DNA from: Nocardiopsis flavescens
Lineage (GTDB): Bacteria > Actinomycetota > Actinomycetes > Streptosporangiales > Streptosporangiaceae
NCBI RefSeq assembly: GCF_900141985.1
Contig: NZ_FQZK01000001.1
Location: forward strand, 782,003-846,002
Length of the DNA: 64,000 nucleotides
Reading direction: 5' to 3'
Shown: one piece after another, positions 44,847 to 53,421 of the stretch
Position numbering within the stretch: position 1 is the first letter of the stretch
Layout of the letters: every line of letters begins with the position of its first letter
Translations under genes and position numbers: made by a program
The notes under the pieces: generated by a model
Database searches by the model: none
What the model saw: only the letters and a program-made list of their open reading frames with translations
What the model was told of the DNA's origin: nothing

Positions 44847-45523
44847 GGGCGGTCTCCGAGGGGTGTGCCGGGGCCCGGTCCGCCGGGACCGGTCCCCTGG
44901 TGTTCGAGGGTCGCGGCGATGGCCGCGGTGAGGGCGAGCGGGCTGCGGCGCAGGCCGCAGCGGGCGTGGGCGTAGGCGTGGGCGGCGATCTCGTCGGCTC
45001 CGGCGACGTGGCCGCGCAGGCGCAGGCGCCCCAGGCGGAGCAGGTCGTGGCCGAGCCGGTCGCGCAGCGCCCGGCCGCGGCGGCCGTGCAGCATGCGGTG
45101 GGCCTCCTCGTGGGCCAGGGCTGCCCGGCGCACCGCCCGGACCGGGAAGTCCCGCTCCCAGCCCGCGGCGCGGGCCACCCGGTGGGCGTAGTCGAGGGCG
45201 TCGGTGTGGACGACGATCCGGTCGCCGGAGGAGCGGTGCAGGTACTCGGCGAGCAGCACCTCCCCGGGGGCGAGTCCGCCCGTCGCCTCCTCCACGACCT
45301 CGGGCCCGGAGCCGGCCTCCCCGTCCGGGGCCCGGCGCGCCATCTCGCGGCCGAACTCCAGGGCGCGGGCGGCCCACGCGCGCAGCCGCTCGGGGTCGCG
45401 GGTCTCGTGCAGGGCCAGCCCGGACAGCAGGCCGGCGGCGAGGTCGACGTCGTCCGCGGCGCCGATGCGGGCGTACTCCCCGTGCGGCGCGCCGTCGCCG
45501 CCGGGGGTCGGCGGGCGGTTCAC
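44843..45523 (-). CDS. Putative zinc metallopeptidase-like protein (HEEAH motif) of the hydantoinase operon
   Basis: A 226-residue protein of unrecognised family. A zincin-type HExxH is visible as H138-E139-E140-A141-H142 (RRAALAHEEAHRMLHG), followed about 35 residues later by GADEIAAHAYAHARCG, where E178 could be the third ligand, as in ImmA/IrrE-like proteins. The N-terminal 120 residues carry LRAWAARALEFGREMARR and GEVLLAEYLHRSSGDRIVVH. It is locked into the operon by GTGA overlaps with the hydantoinase gene before it and the permease gene after it. It may hydrolyse or modify the same substrate or regulate the pathway; neither is shown. Confidence 0.7.
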   Translation of the reverse strand: MNRPPTPGGDGAPHGEYARIGAADDVDLAAGLLSGLALHETRDPERLRAWAARALEFGREMARRAPDGEAGSGPEVVEEATGGLAPGEVLLAEYLHRSSGDRIVVHTDALDYAHRVARAAGWERDFPVRAVRRAALAHEEAHRMLHGRRGRALRDRLGHDLLRLGRLRLRGHVAGADEIAAHAYAHARCGLRRSPLALTAAIAATLEHQGTGPGGPGPGTPLGDRP

Positions 45524-47703
45524 CGCCGACGCTCCATGATCGCGACGACCTTCTCGTCGGGCGCGCGCCGGGCGATCTCGGTCCCGGCCAGGGCCAGCAG
45601 GTGCCCGGCGTCCATGACCCCCGACAGGTCGGCGATCTTGGGGCCCAGCAGCAGCCAGACGGCGGGCGGGACGGCCCCGCCGTCCCCGTAGGCCGTGCGC
45701 TCGTCGACGAGGTCCTTGAGGCGGCCCTCGGCCTGTCCGGCGACGAGGGTGTCGACCTCGGCGTCGTTGTTGTGCAGCCGGACCACCCCCTCGCCGTCGA
45801 CGACCCGGATGTGGCGGCGCTCGCGGGAGAACCGGCCGAGCGGGCCCGAGGGCCTGCGGACCAGGCCCAGCACCCGGTAGCGGCCGGTGGCCGCGTACTC
45901 GGTGAGGTCGGCGGGCGCGGCGCCCAGGCTGTCGGCCGCCGCGCCGCGCGCCTCGTCCTCGGCGATGTCGGCGGTGCGGTCCTTGGTGCGCAGCTCCGTG
46001 GCGCCGGTGGCCACGGCGGTGACGAGGTTGCGCTGGGGGTCGACGGTGACGTCGACCTCCACCCCCTCGGGCGAGGCGCCCTGGGCGACCACGGCCTCCT
46101 CCGCCTCGGCGCGCACCGACAGGACGTCGGCGTGGGTCGCGCCGGGGATGATGCGCTCCACGGACTCCCGGACCAGGGCCAGGGCGACGCCCAGCGGGCT
46201 GATCACCTCGCTGTGCGAGGCGATGCGGGCGGTGATCCCCATCCGCTCCCCCAGGTGCGGGGTGACGGTGGCGGCGCCTCCGCCGCCCCCGACCAGGGCG
46301 GCCACCGACCGGTCCAGGCCGTAGTCGGAGACCAGGGACTCCACCACGGCCTCGACGCGCTCGGTGGCCTTGTCCAGGACGGCGCGGGCGGCGCCCTCGA
46401 CGTCGGTGCCCAGGGCGCGGGCCAGGGGCTCCAGGGCGGCGCGGGCGGCCCGCGGGTCGGAGCGCGCGTAGTCGCCCTCGGGCACCCGGCCCAGCGCGTT
46501 GGCCGCGCAGGTGACGGTGAGGGCGAAGCGGCGGGTGCCGTTGTCCAGCACCGCGTGGTCGGCGGCGTCGGACTCCAGCGGCGCCACCCGGACCAGCCGG
46601 GCCCCCTCCAGCTCGGCGGGGTCGGCGAAGCAGGCGTAGGGCAGCCCGGCGATGTGCGCGCTGCGCGGCCCCACGTCGGCCAGCGACGCGGCGCCCCCGC
46701 CCTCCCCGCCGCCCAGGCGGACGATGGAGCCGCCGCCGATGCCGACGGTGCGCACGTCCAGGGCCGACAGGTAGGTCTCCTTGCCGCCGAGTTCGGCGTG
46801 CTTGATCTGGACCCGGCCGCGGCGGATGACGCTGATGTCGGTGGAGGTGCCGCCGGTCTCCAGGAAGACCCCCTCGCTGACCCGCTCGCCCATGAGGGCG
46901 CCGGCGACCCCGGCGGCGGGGCCGGACAGCACGGTGAGCAGGGGGCGGTTGCGCATCTCCCCCAGGGACATCACGCCGCCGTCGCAGCGCATCACCATGA
47001 GCGGGGCGGTGATCCCCGCCTTGAGGATGCTGCTCTCGACCAGGTCGGCGGTCTGGAGCATGCGCGGCATGACCCCGGCGTTGAGGGCGGCGGTGCGGGC
47101 GCGCTTGGTGAGGCCGTAGAGGCGGGTGATCTCGTGGGTGGCGGTGGCGGGCACCCCGCGGACCGACGCCGCGTCCAGCACCGCCCGCTCGCCCTCGGCG
47201 TCGTCGACGCTGAAGGGCTCGGCGGCCACGATGACGTCGGCGCCCTCCGCCACCACGAAGTCGACGGCGGCCAGGGCGGCGTCCGCGTCCTCGGGCCGGC
47301 GCAGGGCCGCGTACCGGACGGGCAGGCGGCGCCCGGAGTCCAGGCGCAGCCGGCCCAGCGAGCGCAGCCGCCCGACGGCGAAGGCGTCGTAGCCCGAGCC
47401 CACGCCCACGATGCCGATGGTCGCCACGTCGCCCTCCAGCAGGGCGTTGGTGGCCTGGGTGGTGCCGTGGGCGAGGAACCCGACGTCGTCGGCGTCCACC
47501 CCCACCTCCGCCAGCAGGCGTTCGAGGGCGGTCATGATGCCGTGGGCGACCCCGTCCTCGTGGTCGTGGCTGGTGGGCACCTTGACCTGGCCCAGGAGCT
47601 CGAAGGTCGTGGCGCTGACCGCCACCGCGTCGGTGAAGGTGCCGCCGACGTCGATGCCGACGCGTACGGGGTCGCGTACCGACCTCGTGGCCGGGTCGCT
47701 CAT
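45520..47703 (-). CDS. Hydantoinase/oxoprolinase family protein (HyuA-like)
   Basis: A 727-residue member of the ATP-dependent hydantoinase/5-oxoprolinase/acetone-carboxylase superfamily (HyuA type). The N-terminal ASKHA nucleotide motif is VRVGIDVGGTFTDAVAV (residues 13-29), then HGTTQATNALLEGD; the middle has MVMRCDGGVMSLGEMR, LSGPAAGVAGA and FLETGGTSTDISVIRRG; later GIGGGSIVRLGGG and VALVGGGGGAATVTPHLGER. No HyuB-like partner gene is adjacent. A GAAAGGGG ribosome site precedes the ATG. It is the second enzyme gene after the FAD oxidoreductase in the LacI-controlled operon. Cyclic-amide substrate unknown. Confidence 0.9.
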   Translation of the reverse strand: MSDPATRSVRDPVRVGIDVGGTFTDAVAVSATTFELLGQVKVPTSHDHEDGVAHGIMTALERLLAEVGVDADDVGFLAHGTTQATNALLEGDVATIGIVGVGSGYDAFAVGRLRSLGRLRLDSGRRLPVRYAALRRPEDADAALAAVDFVVAEGADVIVAAEPFSVDDAEGERAVLDAASVRGVPATATHEITRLYGLTKRARTAALNAGVMPRMLQTADLVESSILKAGITAPLMVMRCDGGVMSLGEMRNRPLLTVLSGPAAGVAGALMGERVSEGVFLETGGTSTDISVIRRGRVQIKHAELGGKETYLSALDVRTVGIGGGSIVRLGGGEGGGAASLADVGPRSAHIAGLPYACFADPAELEGARLVRVAPLESDAADHAVLDNGTRRFALTVTCAANALGRVPEGDYARSDPRAARAALEPLARALGTDVEGAARAVLDKATERVEAVVESLVSDYGLDRSVAALVGGGGGAATVTPHLGERMGITARIASHSEVISPLGVALALVRESVERIIPGATHADVLSVRAEAEEAVVAQGASPEGVEVDVTVDPQRNLVTAVATGATELRTKDRTADIAEDEARGAAADSLGAAPADLTEYAATGRYRVLGLVRRPSGPLGRFSRERRHIRVVDGEGVVRLHNNDAEVDTLVAGQAEGRLKDLVDERTAYGDGGAVPPAVWLLLGPKIADLSGVMDAGHLLALAGTEIARRAPDEKVVAIMERRR

Positions 47704-47748
47704 GGTGGTCCCCTTTCGTGGGTTGGGGCGGGGGGATGGGGAGAGGGG

Positions 47749-49371
47749 TCAGTAGCCCCGGACGTCGGGCCAGTGGCGCTCGACGCCGGTGCGGTCCAGC
47801 AGGGCGGTGAACCGCTCCAGCAGCTCGTCCTTGGCGTGCACCGCGTGCGGGGTGGTCCCGTGGTCCAGGGCGAAGGCGGCCAGCCGCCCGGCGGCCTCGC
47901 CGATGTTCCACTCCACCGGGTGCAGCCGGAAGCAGCCGTTGGTGATGTGGGTGGTGCCGATGTTCTTGGCGGCGGGCAGCAGGTTGGTCTCCTCGCGGGG
48001 CAGCAGCGCGCCCAGCGGGATCTCGAAGGGCACGCTGGCGATGTCGATGTAGGTGTCGCCGCCGGTGGAGGGGTGCAGGTCGATCCGGTAGCTGCCCACC
48101 CCCACGGAGTCGTGGCGGCGCACGATCCCGTGCGGGCCGCGGATCTCCAGGGACACGTCGTGCTCGGTGACCGTGGTGAGCGCGCGGATGCGCCGGGACT
48201 CGCGCACGTAGGCGGCCTTGGCGAGGCCGTGCTCGGCGCCGGTGACGTCGGGGCGGGGGCGCAGGCCCGGGAACCCGGTGCCGCCGTCCGGGCGCGGCGC
48301 CTCGGTCTGGAGCCAGTACAGGACCGACAGGGACAGCTGGCGGGCCTCCTCGTGCGCCCGCTCCACCGCGGCGGCGTCCACCAGGCCCTCGATCTCCAGG
48401 GCCGGCTTGAGCCAGTAGTCGTTGAGCGGCCAGTTGGCGAGGGTGATGTCGGAGTCGAAAGCCCCGGGCCGGTGCAGCCTGCGGGCCAGGATGCGGCGGA
48501 AGCCCCACAGCTCCTTGTCCCCGGCGTCGGCGCTCTGGTCGGCGTCCACGGCCAGCGGGTCGTTGCCGGGGTTGGGCGCGAAGGTCCGCGGGACCGCCTC
48601 CAGGGTGCGCGGGTCCGGCGCCTGGAAGCCCAGCAGCGGGCCGGGCCAGAAGTCGGGCCGGTACGCGCGCCAGAAGTCGTACATCTCCGGGCGCTCGATG
48701 GTGTGGTCCTCGCCCTCGTGGTGCGAGACCGCGAAGCAGTAGGTGATGCCCTGGAGGTTGGCCGGGTCGGCGGTCTCCGGGGCGTGCGGCTCGCCGTGCT
48801 CGGAGCGCGCCTCGGCGCCGGTGACGTGGTCGATGCCCGCCATCGGGAGCAGGTCGCCGTTCTCGGTGGCGTCCAGGACGTAGTCCGCGTGGACGGTGTG
48901 CTCGCCGCCGTCGGCGCCGCGCAGGGTCACGGCCAGCACCCGGCCGCCCTCGGTGAGCGCCCCGACGGGGCGGTGCCGCTCCAGGACGGTGATGCGCCCG
49001 GCCGAGCGGTGGGGGGCGATCATCTCCTCCAGGACGGCCAGGGCGACGCGGGGCTCGTGGCAGAGCTTGCTGACCCGGCCGGCACCGGGGTTGAGGGTGC
49101 GCGACGCGGCGGCCTCGGCGCGCAGCGGGTAGACGCGGCGGTAGTGGTCGCGGATGCCCTCGCGCAGGCGCCGGTAGGAGGCGGTGGCGCCGAACATCTC
49201 GATCCAGGGGTTCTCGTCCGGGGGGACCGCCTGGGAGGTGAGCTGTCCGCCGATCCAGTCGGTCTCCTCGGTCAGGACGACCCTGCGGCCGGAGTCGGCC
49301 GCGGCCAGGGCGGCGGCGACGCCGCCCAGTCCCGCGCCGACGACGAGGATCTCGGTTCTGCTCTCGGTCAT
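47749..49371 (-). CDS. FAD-dependent oxidoreductase
   Basis: A 540-residue flavoprotein of the FAD_oxidored type. The dinucleotide motif is VVGAGLGGVAAALAAADSGR (G12, G14, G17), with the acidic end VLTEETDWIGGQLTSQ and a later ATENGDLLPMAGIDHVTGAE. The C-terminus has NIGTTHITNGCFRLHPVEWN and GEAAGRLAAFAL, as in the family. Members are often encoded with sugar or polyol catabolic genes under LacI control. The next gene on the same strand is the hydantoinase (45 bp gap). It probably oxidises the pathway substrate. Confidence 0.9.
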   Translation of the reverse strand: MTESRTEILVVGAGLGGVAAALAAADSGRRVVLTEETDWIGGQLTSQAVPPDENPWIEMFGATASYRRLREGIRDHYRRVYPLRAEAAASRTLNPGAGRVSKLCHEPRVALAVLEEMIAPHRSAGRITVLERHRPVGALTEGGRVLAVTLRGADGGEHTVHADYVLDATENGDLLPMAGIDHVTGAEARSEHGEPHAPETADPANLQGITYCFAVSHHEGEDHTIERPEMYDFWRAYRPDFWPGPLLGFQAPDPRTLEAVPRTFAPNPGNDPLAVDADQSADAGDKELWGFRRILARRLHRPGAFDSDITLANWPLNDYWLKPALEIEGLVDAAAVERAHEEARQLSLSVLYWLQTEAPRPDGGTGFPGLRPRPDVTGAEHGLAKAAYVRESRRIRALTTVTEHDVSLEIRGPHGIVRRHDSVGVGSYRIDLHPSTGGDTYIDIASVPFEIPLGALLPREETNLLPAAKNIGTTHITNGCFRLHPVEWNIGEAAGRLAAFALDHGTTPHAVHAKDELLERFTALLDRTGVERHWPDVRGY

Positions 49372-49528
49372 ACGCTCACTCGGGCACGGCGCCCCGGGGC
49401 GCGGGGCGGTGCCCTTCTCCTTTCTGTTCGCCGCACGGGCCCGGTGGCTCCGGTGCGGTGGGTGCGGGGACCCGCGGCGGTGCGCCGCGGGGTCCCCCGT
49501 CGTTCTCTGTCCGGGTGCGGGCGCGGTC

Positions 49529-50605
49529 TCACTCCCGGCGCGGGGCGGCGACGGTGCCGCCCGCGACCGGTTCGCAGGGCAGCAGCCTGCGGGTCCGCAC
49601 CCCCTCCTCGCCCGCGATCAGGCGCAGCAGCAGGCGGACCGCGTCGCGGCCCATCTCGCGCATCGGCACGTCGAACCCGCTGAACACCGCCCCTCCCCCG
49701 GGCGCCCGCCCGCGGGCGCCGACGGGCGCCCCGAGCACGGCCAGGGAGAGGTCGCGCGGGCAGCTCAGGCCCGCCCGCTCGATGGCGGCGCCCAGGCCGG
49801 ACAGGGCCGCGCCGGTGTCGGTCTGCTCGACGACGACCGCGGTGACCCCCTCGGCCAGCCAGTCCCGCAGCAGCGCGTCCAGGTCGGTGCCGTCGGTGCG
49901 CACCACCAGTCCCGCGGTGGCGCCCCCGGCGGCGCGGGCGCCGCGCAGGACGCCCTCCTCCCGGTCCCCCGAGGCGGGGGCCTGGTCGTGTTCGCGCAGG
50001 TACCGGACCTTCCGGTGCCCGGCGGCGGCGAGCCGTGCCATCACCCCGGCCGAGGCCGAGACGTAGTCGGCGCCCACGTAGGGGACGTCGGGCTCGTCGC
50101 GGCGGCCGATGTAGACGAACGGGAAGCCGTCCTCCACCAGCCGCCGGATGGGCTCCTCCGGCACGTGGCGGCCGAAGAACAGGCAGCCGTCGGCGACGCG
50201 CACGCGCCGCACCGAGGCGGGGTCCCCCGCCCCGGTGCCGGTCCGGGAGGACCCGGTGAACAGGATCAGGTCCTGTCCCTGGGCGGCGGCCTCCTCCTCG
50301 ACCCCGACCAGGATCGGGTAGTAGGAGTGGGCCACGTCGGTGGGGAAGGTGGCGCTGAAGGAGTAGAGCCCCAGCATGGCGTTGTCCGCCGAGGCCAGGC
50401 GGGTCGCGACGGGGTCCGGCACGTACCCGAGCCGCTCGGCGGCGTCCAGGACGCGCTGGCGCGTCTCCCGGGCCAGGGACATCCCCACGGTGGTGCCGCG
50501 CAGGACGAGGGAGACCGTGGTCTGGGAGACGCCCGCCACCCGCGCGATGTCGGACTGGCGCGGTCTGCGCCGCCCTCTGCCACCCGGCTGCCGTGTGCTC
50601 TCCAC
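49529..50605 (-). CDS. LacI-family transcriptional regulator
   Basis: A 358-residue LacI repressor. The N-terminal helix-turn-helix with hinge reads RQSDIARVAGVSQTTVSLVL, then TRQRVLDAAERLGYVPDPVA. The periplasmic-binding-like effector domain follows with two half domains joined near residue 150. The GTG at 50605 is set by GGAGGGAG. A perfect palindrome TAATGCGCATTA overlaps its promoter, and a similar TAATACGTATTA precedes the divergent secreted-protein gene. The LacI gene is the first of the minus-strand group with the FAD oxidoreductase, hydantoinase, HExxH protein and transporter. Confidence 0.93.
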   Translation of the reverse strand: MESTRQPGGRGRRRPRQSDIARVAGVSQTTVSLVLRGTTVGMSLARETRQRVLDAAERLGYVPDPVATRLASADNAMLGLYSFSATFPTDVAHSYYPILVGVEEEAAAQGQDLILFTGSSRTGTGAGDPASVRRVRVADGCLFFGRHVPEEPIRRLVEDGFPFVYIGRRDEPDVPYVGADYVSASAGVMARLAAAGHRKVRYLREHDQAPASGDREEGVLRGARAAGGATAGLVVRTDGTDLDALLRDWLAEGVTAVVVEQTDTGAALSGLGAAIERAGLSCPRDLSLAVLGAPVGARGRAPGGGAVFSGFDVPMREMGRDAVRLLLRLIAGEEGVRTRRLLPCEPVAGGTVAAPRRE

Positions 50606-50629
50606 CGGTTCTCCCTCCGATTCGTCGTC

Positions 50630-50643
50630 CTAATGCGCATTAG
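50630..50643. promoter_or_regulatory. LacI-type operator 1
   Basis: CTAATGCGCATTAG is a perfect 14-bp palindrome with a central CG, 25 bp upstream of the LacI start. It matches the LacI-family pattern of even dyads centred on CG and suggests autoregulation. Confidence 0.75.
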
Positions 50644-50721
50644 TCCATGACTGTGAGCCGCGTCTCAGGTCTACGTCAAGGGGTTCTCGGAGATTTCCGC
50701 CCGGTGACGGGCGAGTTTCGT

Positions 50722-50733
50722 TAATACGTATTA
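50722..50733. promoter_or_regulatory. LacI-type operator 2
   Basis: TAATACGTATTA is a perfect 12-bp palindrome sharing TAATrCGyATTA with operator 1. It overlaps a TATTAG hexamer that could be the -10 of the secreted-protein gene, so LacI binding would block that promoter. Confidence 0.75.
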
Positions 50734-50741
50734 GAACCTTG

Positions 50742-50761
50742 ACCAGCGCATCGGCGCTGGT
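50742..50761 (+). promoter_or_regulatory. 5'-leader hairpin
   Basis: ACCAGCGC-atcg-GCGCTGGT is a perfect 8-bp stem with a 4-base loop. It lies about where transcription would begin from the TATTAG -10, so it may stabilise the 5' end of the mRNA. Confidence 0.45.
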
Positions 50762-50814
50762 CGACACTCGGAGGCCATCGGGCACCCCCGACCCCCCGCT
50801 CGAAGGGAACCGAG

Positions 50815-51870
50815 ATGACCCACGAGACGACCGACCCCCGAGACGACCGACCCCGGGGAATGAACCGCAGGACCGCCCTGCTGGGCACCGGCACGCTGGC
50901 CGCCGGGGCCCTGCTCGCCGGGGCGGCGGCCCCGGCCGCGGCTGCCGCGGCGGGCGCCCCCGCGGCTCCCGCCGCGCCCGCCGCCGCGAACGTGCTGCCC
51001 GCCTACCGGTTCCTGCGCAGGGCGCTGGACACCGACTCCCTGGCCTACAACCCCACCGGGGAGCTGATCTTCCCCTGCCTGCGCGGCACGGTGGGCCGCC
51101 TGGGCAGCGCCCCGGGCCGCTTCCTGCTCTACTACGCCCCGCACGACGCTCCGGGCGGGATCTGTCTGGCCTACGCCGACAGCCCGGACGGGCCGTTCAC
51201 CGAGCACCCGGGCAACCCGATCGTGTCCCGGAACTGGTCGCCGCACTACTCGGTGAGCCACGTGTCCTCGCCGCACGTCATGTGGAACACCGAGCACCGC
51301 GAGATGTGGCTGTACTTCCACGGCGAGAACACCACCACGCGGCTGGCGCGCTCGACGGACGGGATCACCTTCCGCTACCAGGGGGTGGTGCTGAACACCT
51401 CGATGGTGCCGGGCACCACCGAGGCCTCCTACGCGCGGGTGTTCGAGCACCGGCTGGCGGACCGCGGGGCGCGCTACGTCATGGTGTTCATGCGCAACGG
51501 GACCAACAACCACCGCGACATCGGGTGGGGGTGGTCCGCGGACGGCATCACGTTCGACTTCGCCCGGGACCCGCTCATCCGCCACTCCGACGTGGGCGTG
51601 TCCGACATCTCCAGCCCCCACCTGGTGCTCCGCGGCGGGCGCACCCTGGTCGTCTACCACACGAGCGCCGGGGATATCCGGGCGACCGACGTGGGCGCGG
51701 ACTTCTCCCGCCGCGAGCACCTGGGCACGGTCCACACGCCGATGGCCGGGCCGCCGGACTCGGGCCGCTCGGCGGCGCCGTCCTTCGGCTCCGACGGGGG
51801 CGTGCAGTACATGTTCTACGAGGCGGGCCACCGCCTGGGCGCGACCATCGCCATCGCCCGCGCCGACTGA
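50815..51870 (+). CDS. Tat-exported beta-propeller protein, GH43-like
   Basis: A 351-residue secreted protein. A twin-arginine signal is clear (GMNRRTALLGTGTLAAGALL, R18-R19) and is followed by an Ala/Pro-rich stretch. The mature part has repeated propeller-blade patterns seen in glycoside hydrolases of the GH43/GH32/GH117 type: FLLYYAPHDAPGGICLAYAD, HVMWNTEHREMWLYFHGENT, ARSTDGITFRYQGVV, YVMVFMRNGTNNHRDIGWGW and SPHLVLRGGRTLVVYHTS. Catalytic residues cannot be assigned safely. A LacI-type operator lies in its promoter. It may release the substrate taken up by the divergent operon. Confidence 0.78.
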   Translation: MTHETTDPRDDRPRGMNRRTALLGTGTLAAGALLAGAAAPAAAAAAGAPAAPAAPAAANVLPAYRFLRRALDTDSLAYNPTGELIFPCLRGTVGRLGSAPGRFLLYYAPHDAPGGICLAYADSPDGPFTEHPGNPIVSRNWSPHYSVSHVSSPHVMWNTEHREMWLYFHGENTTTRLARSTDGITFRYQGVVLNTSMVPGTTEASYARVFEHRLADRGARYVMVFMRNGTNNHRDIGWGWSADGITFDFARDPLIRHSDVGVSDISSPHLVLRGGRTLVVYHTSAGDIRATDVGADFSRREHLGTVHTPMAGPPDSGRSAAPSFGSDGGVQYMFYEAGHRLGATIAIARAD

Positions 51871-51882
51871 CCCTCCCGGGCG

Positions 51883-51930
51883 CCGGAGCCGCGCCCCGCG
51901 CCCCGTCCGGGGTGCGGGGCGCGGCTCCGG
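51883..51930. terminator. Strong bidirectional hairpin terminator
   Basis: A perfect 17-bp stem, CCGGAGCCGCGCCCCGC (51883-51899) with its complement at 51914-51930, and an inner CCCC/GGGG that extends the fold. It lies between the converging secreted-protein and hydrolase genes. Confidence 0.8.
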
Positions 51931-52022
51931 CCGGCCTCCGGGAAGGGGCCCGGCCGCGGACCGTCCGCCGAGCGCGGCGGCGGGCGGGCACGCGGCCGGG
52001 CGGCGGCCCGGGAGAGCGCCGC

Positions 52023-52901
52023 CTAACGCTGGAGCAGGGCGCGCAGGGCGTCCACGATCTCCTCCGGGGCCGACTCGGCCATGAAGTGCCCCGCGTCCAG
52101 GGTGCGGTGCTCCAGGTCGGGGGCCCACGCCCCCCACAGGCCCGCGGCGTCGTAGCCCAGCTGCGCGCCCCAGTCCTGCTGGATCACGGTGACGGGCATG
52201 GCGAGCGTGCGGCCGGCGCGGCGGTCCTCGCGGTCGTGGTCGAGGTCGATCCCGGCCGAGGCCCGGTAGTCCGCGACGATCGAGGGGACGGCCTCCCGCG
52301 AGGCCCGCAGGTACGCAGCCCGGACGTCGGCGGGGATCGCCCGCTCGTCGGCGCCCCAGCCGTCGAGGAAGCCCGCGAAGAACTCGTCGGCGACCGCGGC
52401 GATCATCCGCTCGGGCAGGCCGGGCGGCTGCGCCATCAGGTACAGGTGGAACGCGACGCGGGCGTCGGCACCGTGCAGGACGTCCCACATGTCCAGCGTC
52501 GGCAGCACGTCCAGCGACAGCAGGTGCGTGACGGTGCCGGGGTGGTCGAGCCCCGCGCGGAACGCGACGAGCGCGCCCCGGTCGTGCCCGGCCAGCGCGA
52601 AGCGGTCGTGTCCGAGCGCGGCGGCCAGGGCCACGGCGTCCGCGGCCATGGTGCGCTTGGAGTAGGTGTCGGGCGAGTCCTCCTCCGGCTTGTCGCTGGC
52701 CCCGTACCCGCGCAGGTCGGGGCAGATGACGGTGTGGTCCGCGGCCAGGGCGGGCGCGACGCGGCGCCACATGAGGTGGGTCTGCGGGAAGCCGTGGAGC
52801 AGCACGACGGCGGGGCCGGAGCCCAGGACGGCGGCGGTGGTCCGGACGCCGGGGGCCGTCTCGACGGTGACGGTCTCGGAGCCGGGGATGGCGAGGGACA
52901 T
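52023..52901 (-). CDS. Alpha/beta hydrolase, haloacetate dehalogenase/epoxide hydrolase-like
   Basis: A 292-residue alpha/beta hydrolase. The oxyanion-hole motif is LLHGFPQTH (from residue 34), PDLRGYGASDKP follows, and the nucleophile elbow AGHDRGA carries Asp107 rather than Ser, as in fluoroacetate dehalogenases and epoxide hydrolases. The catalytic histidine is in DAGHFMAE. An Asp nucleophile indicates cleavage of C-halogen or epoxide bonds by a covalent ester. The ATG at 52901 follows GAAAGGG. It is divergent from the BTAD regulator over a 520-bp gap. Confidence 0.9.
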   Translation of the reverse strand: MSLAIPGSETVTVETAPGVRTTAAVLGSGPAVVLLHGFPQTHLMWRRVAPALAADHTVICPDLRGYGASDKPEEDSPDTYSKRTMAADAVALAAALGHDRFALAGHDRGALVAFRAGLDHPGTVTHLLSLDVLPTLDMWDVLHGADARVAFHLYLMAQPPGLPERMIAAVADEFFAGFLDGWGADERAIPADVRAAYLRASREAVPSIVADYRASAGIDLDHDREDRRAGRTLAMPVTVIQQDWGAQLGYDAAGLWGAWAPDLEHRTLDAGHFMAESAPEEIVDALRALLQR

Positions 52902-53421
52902 GGACGCCCTTTCTCGGTGCGTGGAACCTGACACCGGTGAGCATCGCGCGCCCCGATCAGCGTTCGATCAGTACGCGGCGCCCGCGTGCCGGGCCGCCGC
53001 GCGGGCGGGGGTCGCGCGCCCGGCGCCGGCGCGCACGCCCGCGCCTCCCGGCGGGCGGGGAACGCCCGCGCTCCCACGGCCACCGCGCGGACGGACGGTC
53101 CACAGCGGCAGGGGGCCGTACCGCACACGCCTCCCGCCCGGCGGGCGGGAAACAACCGCGTCGTCCACGGGCGACCCACGGGGGGACGGCCCCGCGGCGG
53201 CAGAGGACGGCGCCGTGTGCGCGCGGCCCCCGGCGGGCGGGGGCGCACCTCCGGCGCCGTGTGCGGGGCCGCCCGAGAGGAGGGCGGCGCGGGGCGCGGC
53301 ACGGCGGAGCGCCGCGGGAGGGCGGCGCGGCGGCGGACGGCGCGCGGGGCAACGGGGGCGCGGGGAGGTGGTGGGCCGCGACGGTCCGGCGCGGCGGGAA
53401 CGCGGTGCTAGCGTGACGACG
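52902..53421. other. Long divergent intergenic region, extremely GC-rich
   Basis: About 520 bp with no convincing coding frame: all translations are Arg/Pro/Ala/Gly-rich. A loosely repeated block (GGCGGGCGGGGAACGCCCGC near 53052 and GGCGGGCGGGAAACAACCGC near 53141) is the only internal structure I see. A TAGCGT hexamer at 53409-53414 may be the -10 of the BTAD regulator. Confidence 0.4.

Noticed and set aside
45601..49683. A 1360-codon plus-strand frame antisense to the hydantoinase and FAD genes
   Set aside because: The composition is Gly/Val/Asp/Arg/His-rich shadow translation with no domain pattern; the minus-strand genes have full family motifs and coupled starts.
52902..53421. Possible small gene in the 520-bp gap upstream of the BTAD regulator
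   Set aside because: All frames are Arg/Pro/Ala/Gly-rich, and the repeated GGCGGGCGGG blocks are simple GC sequence.
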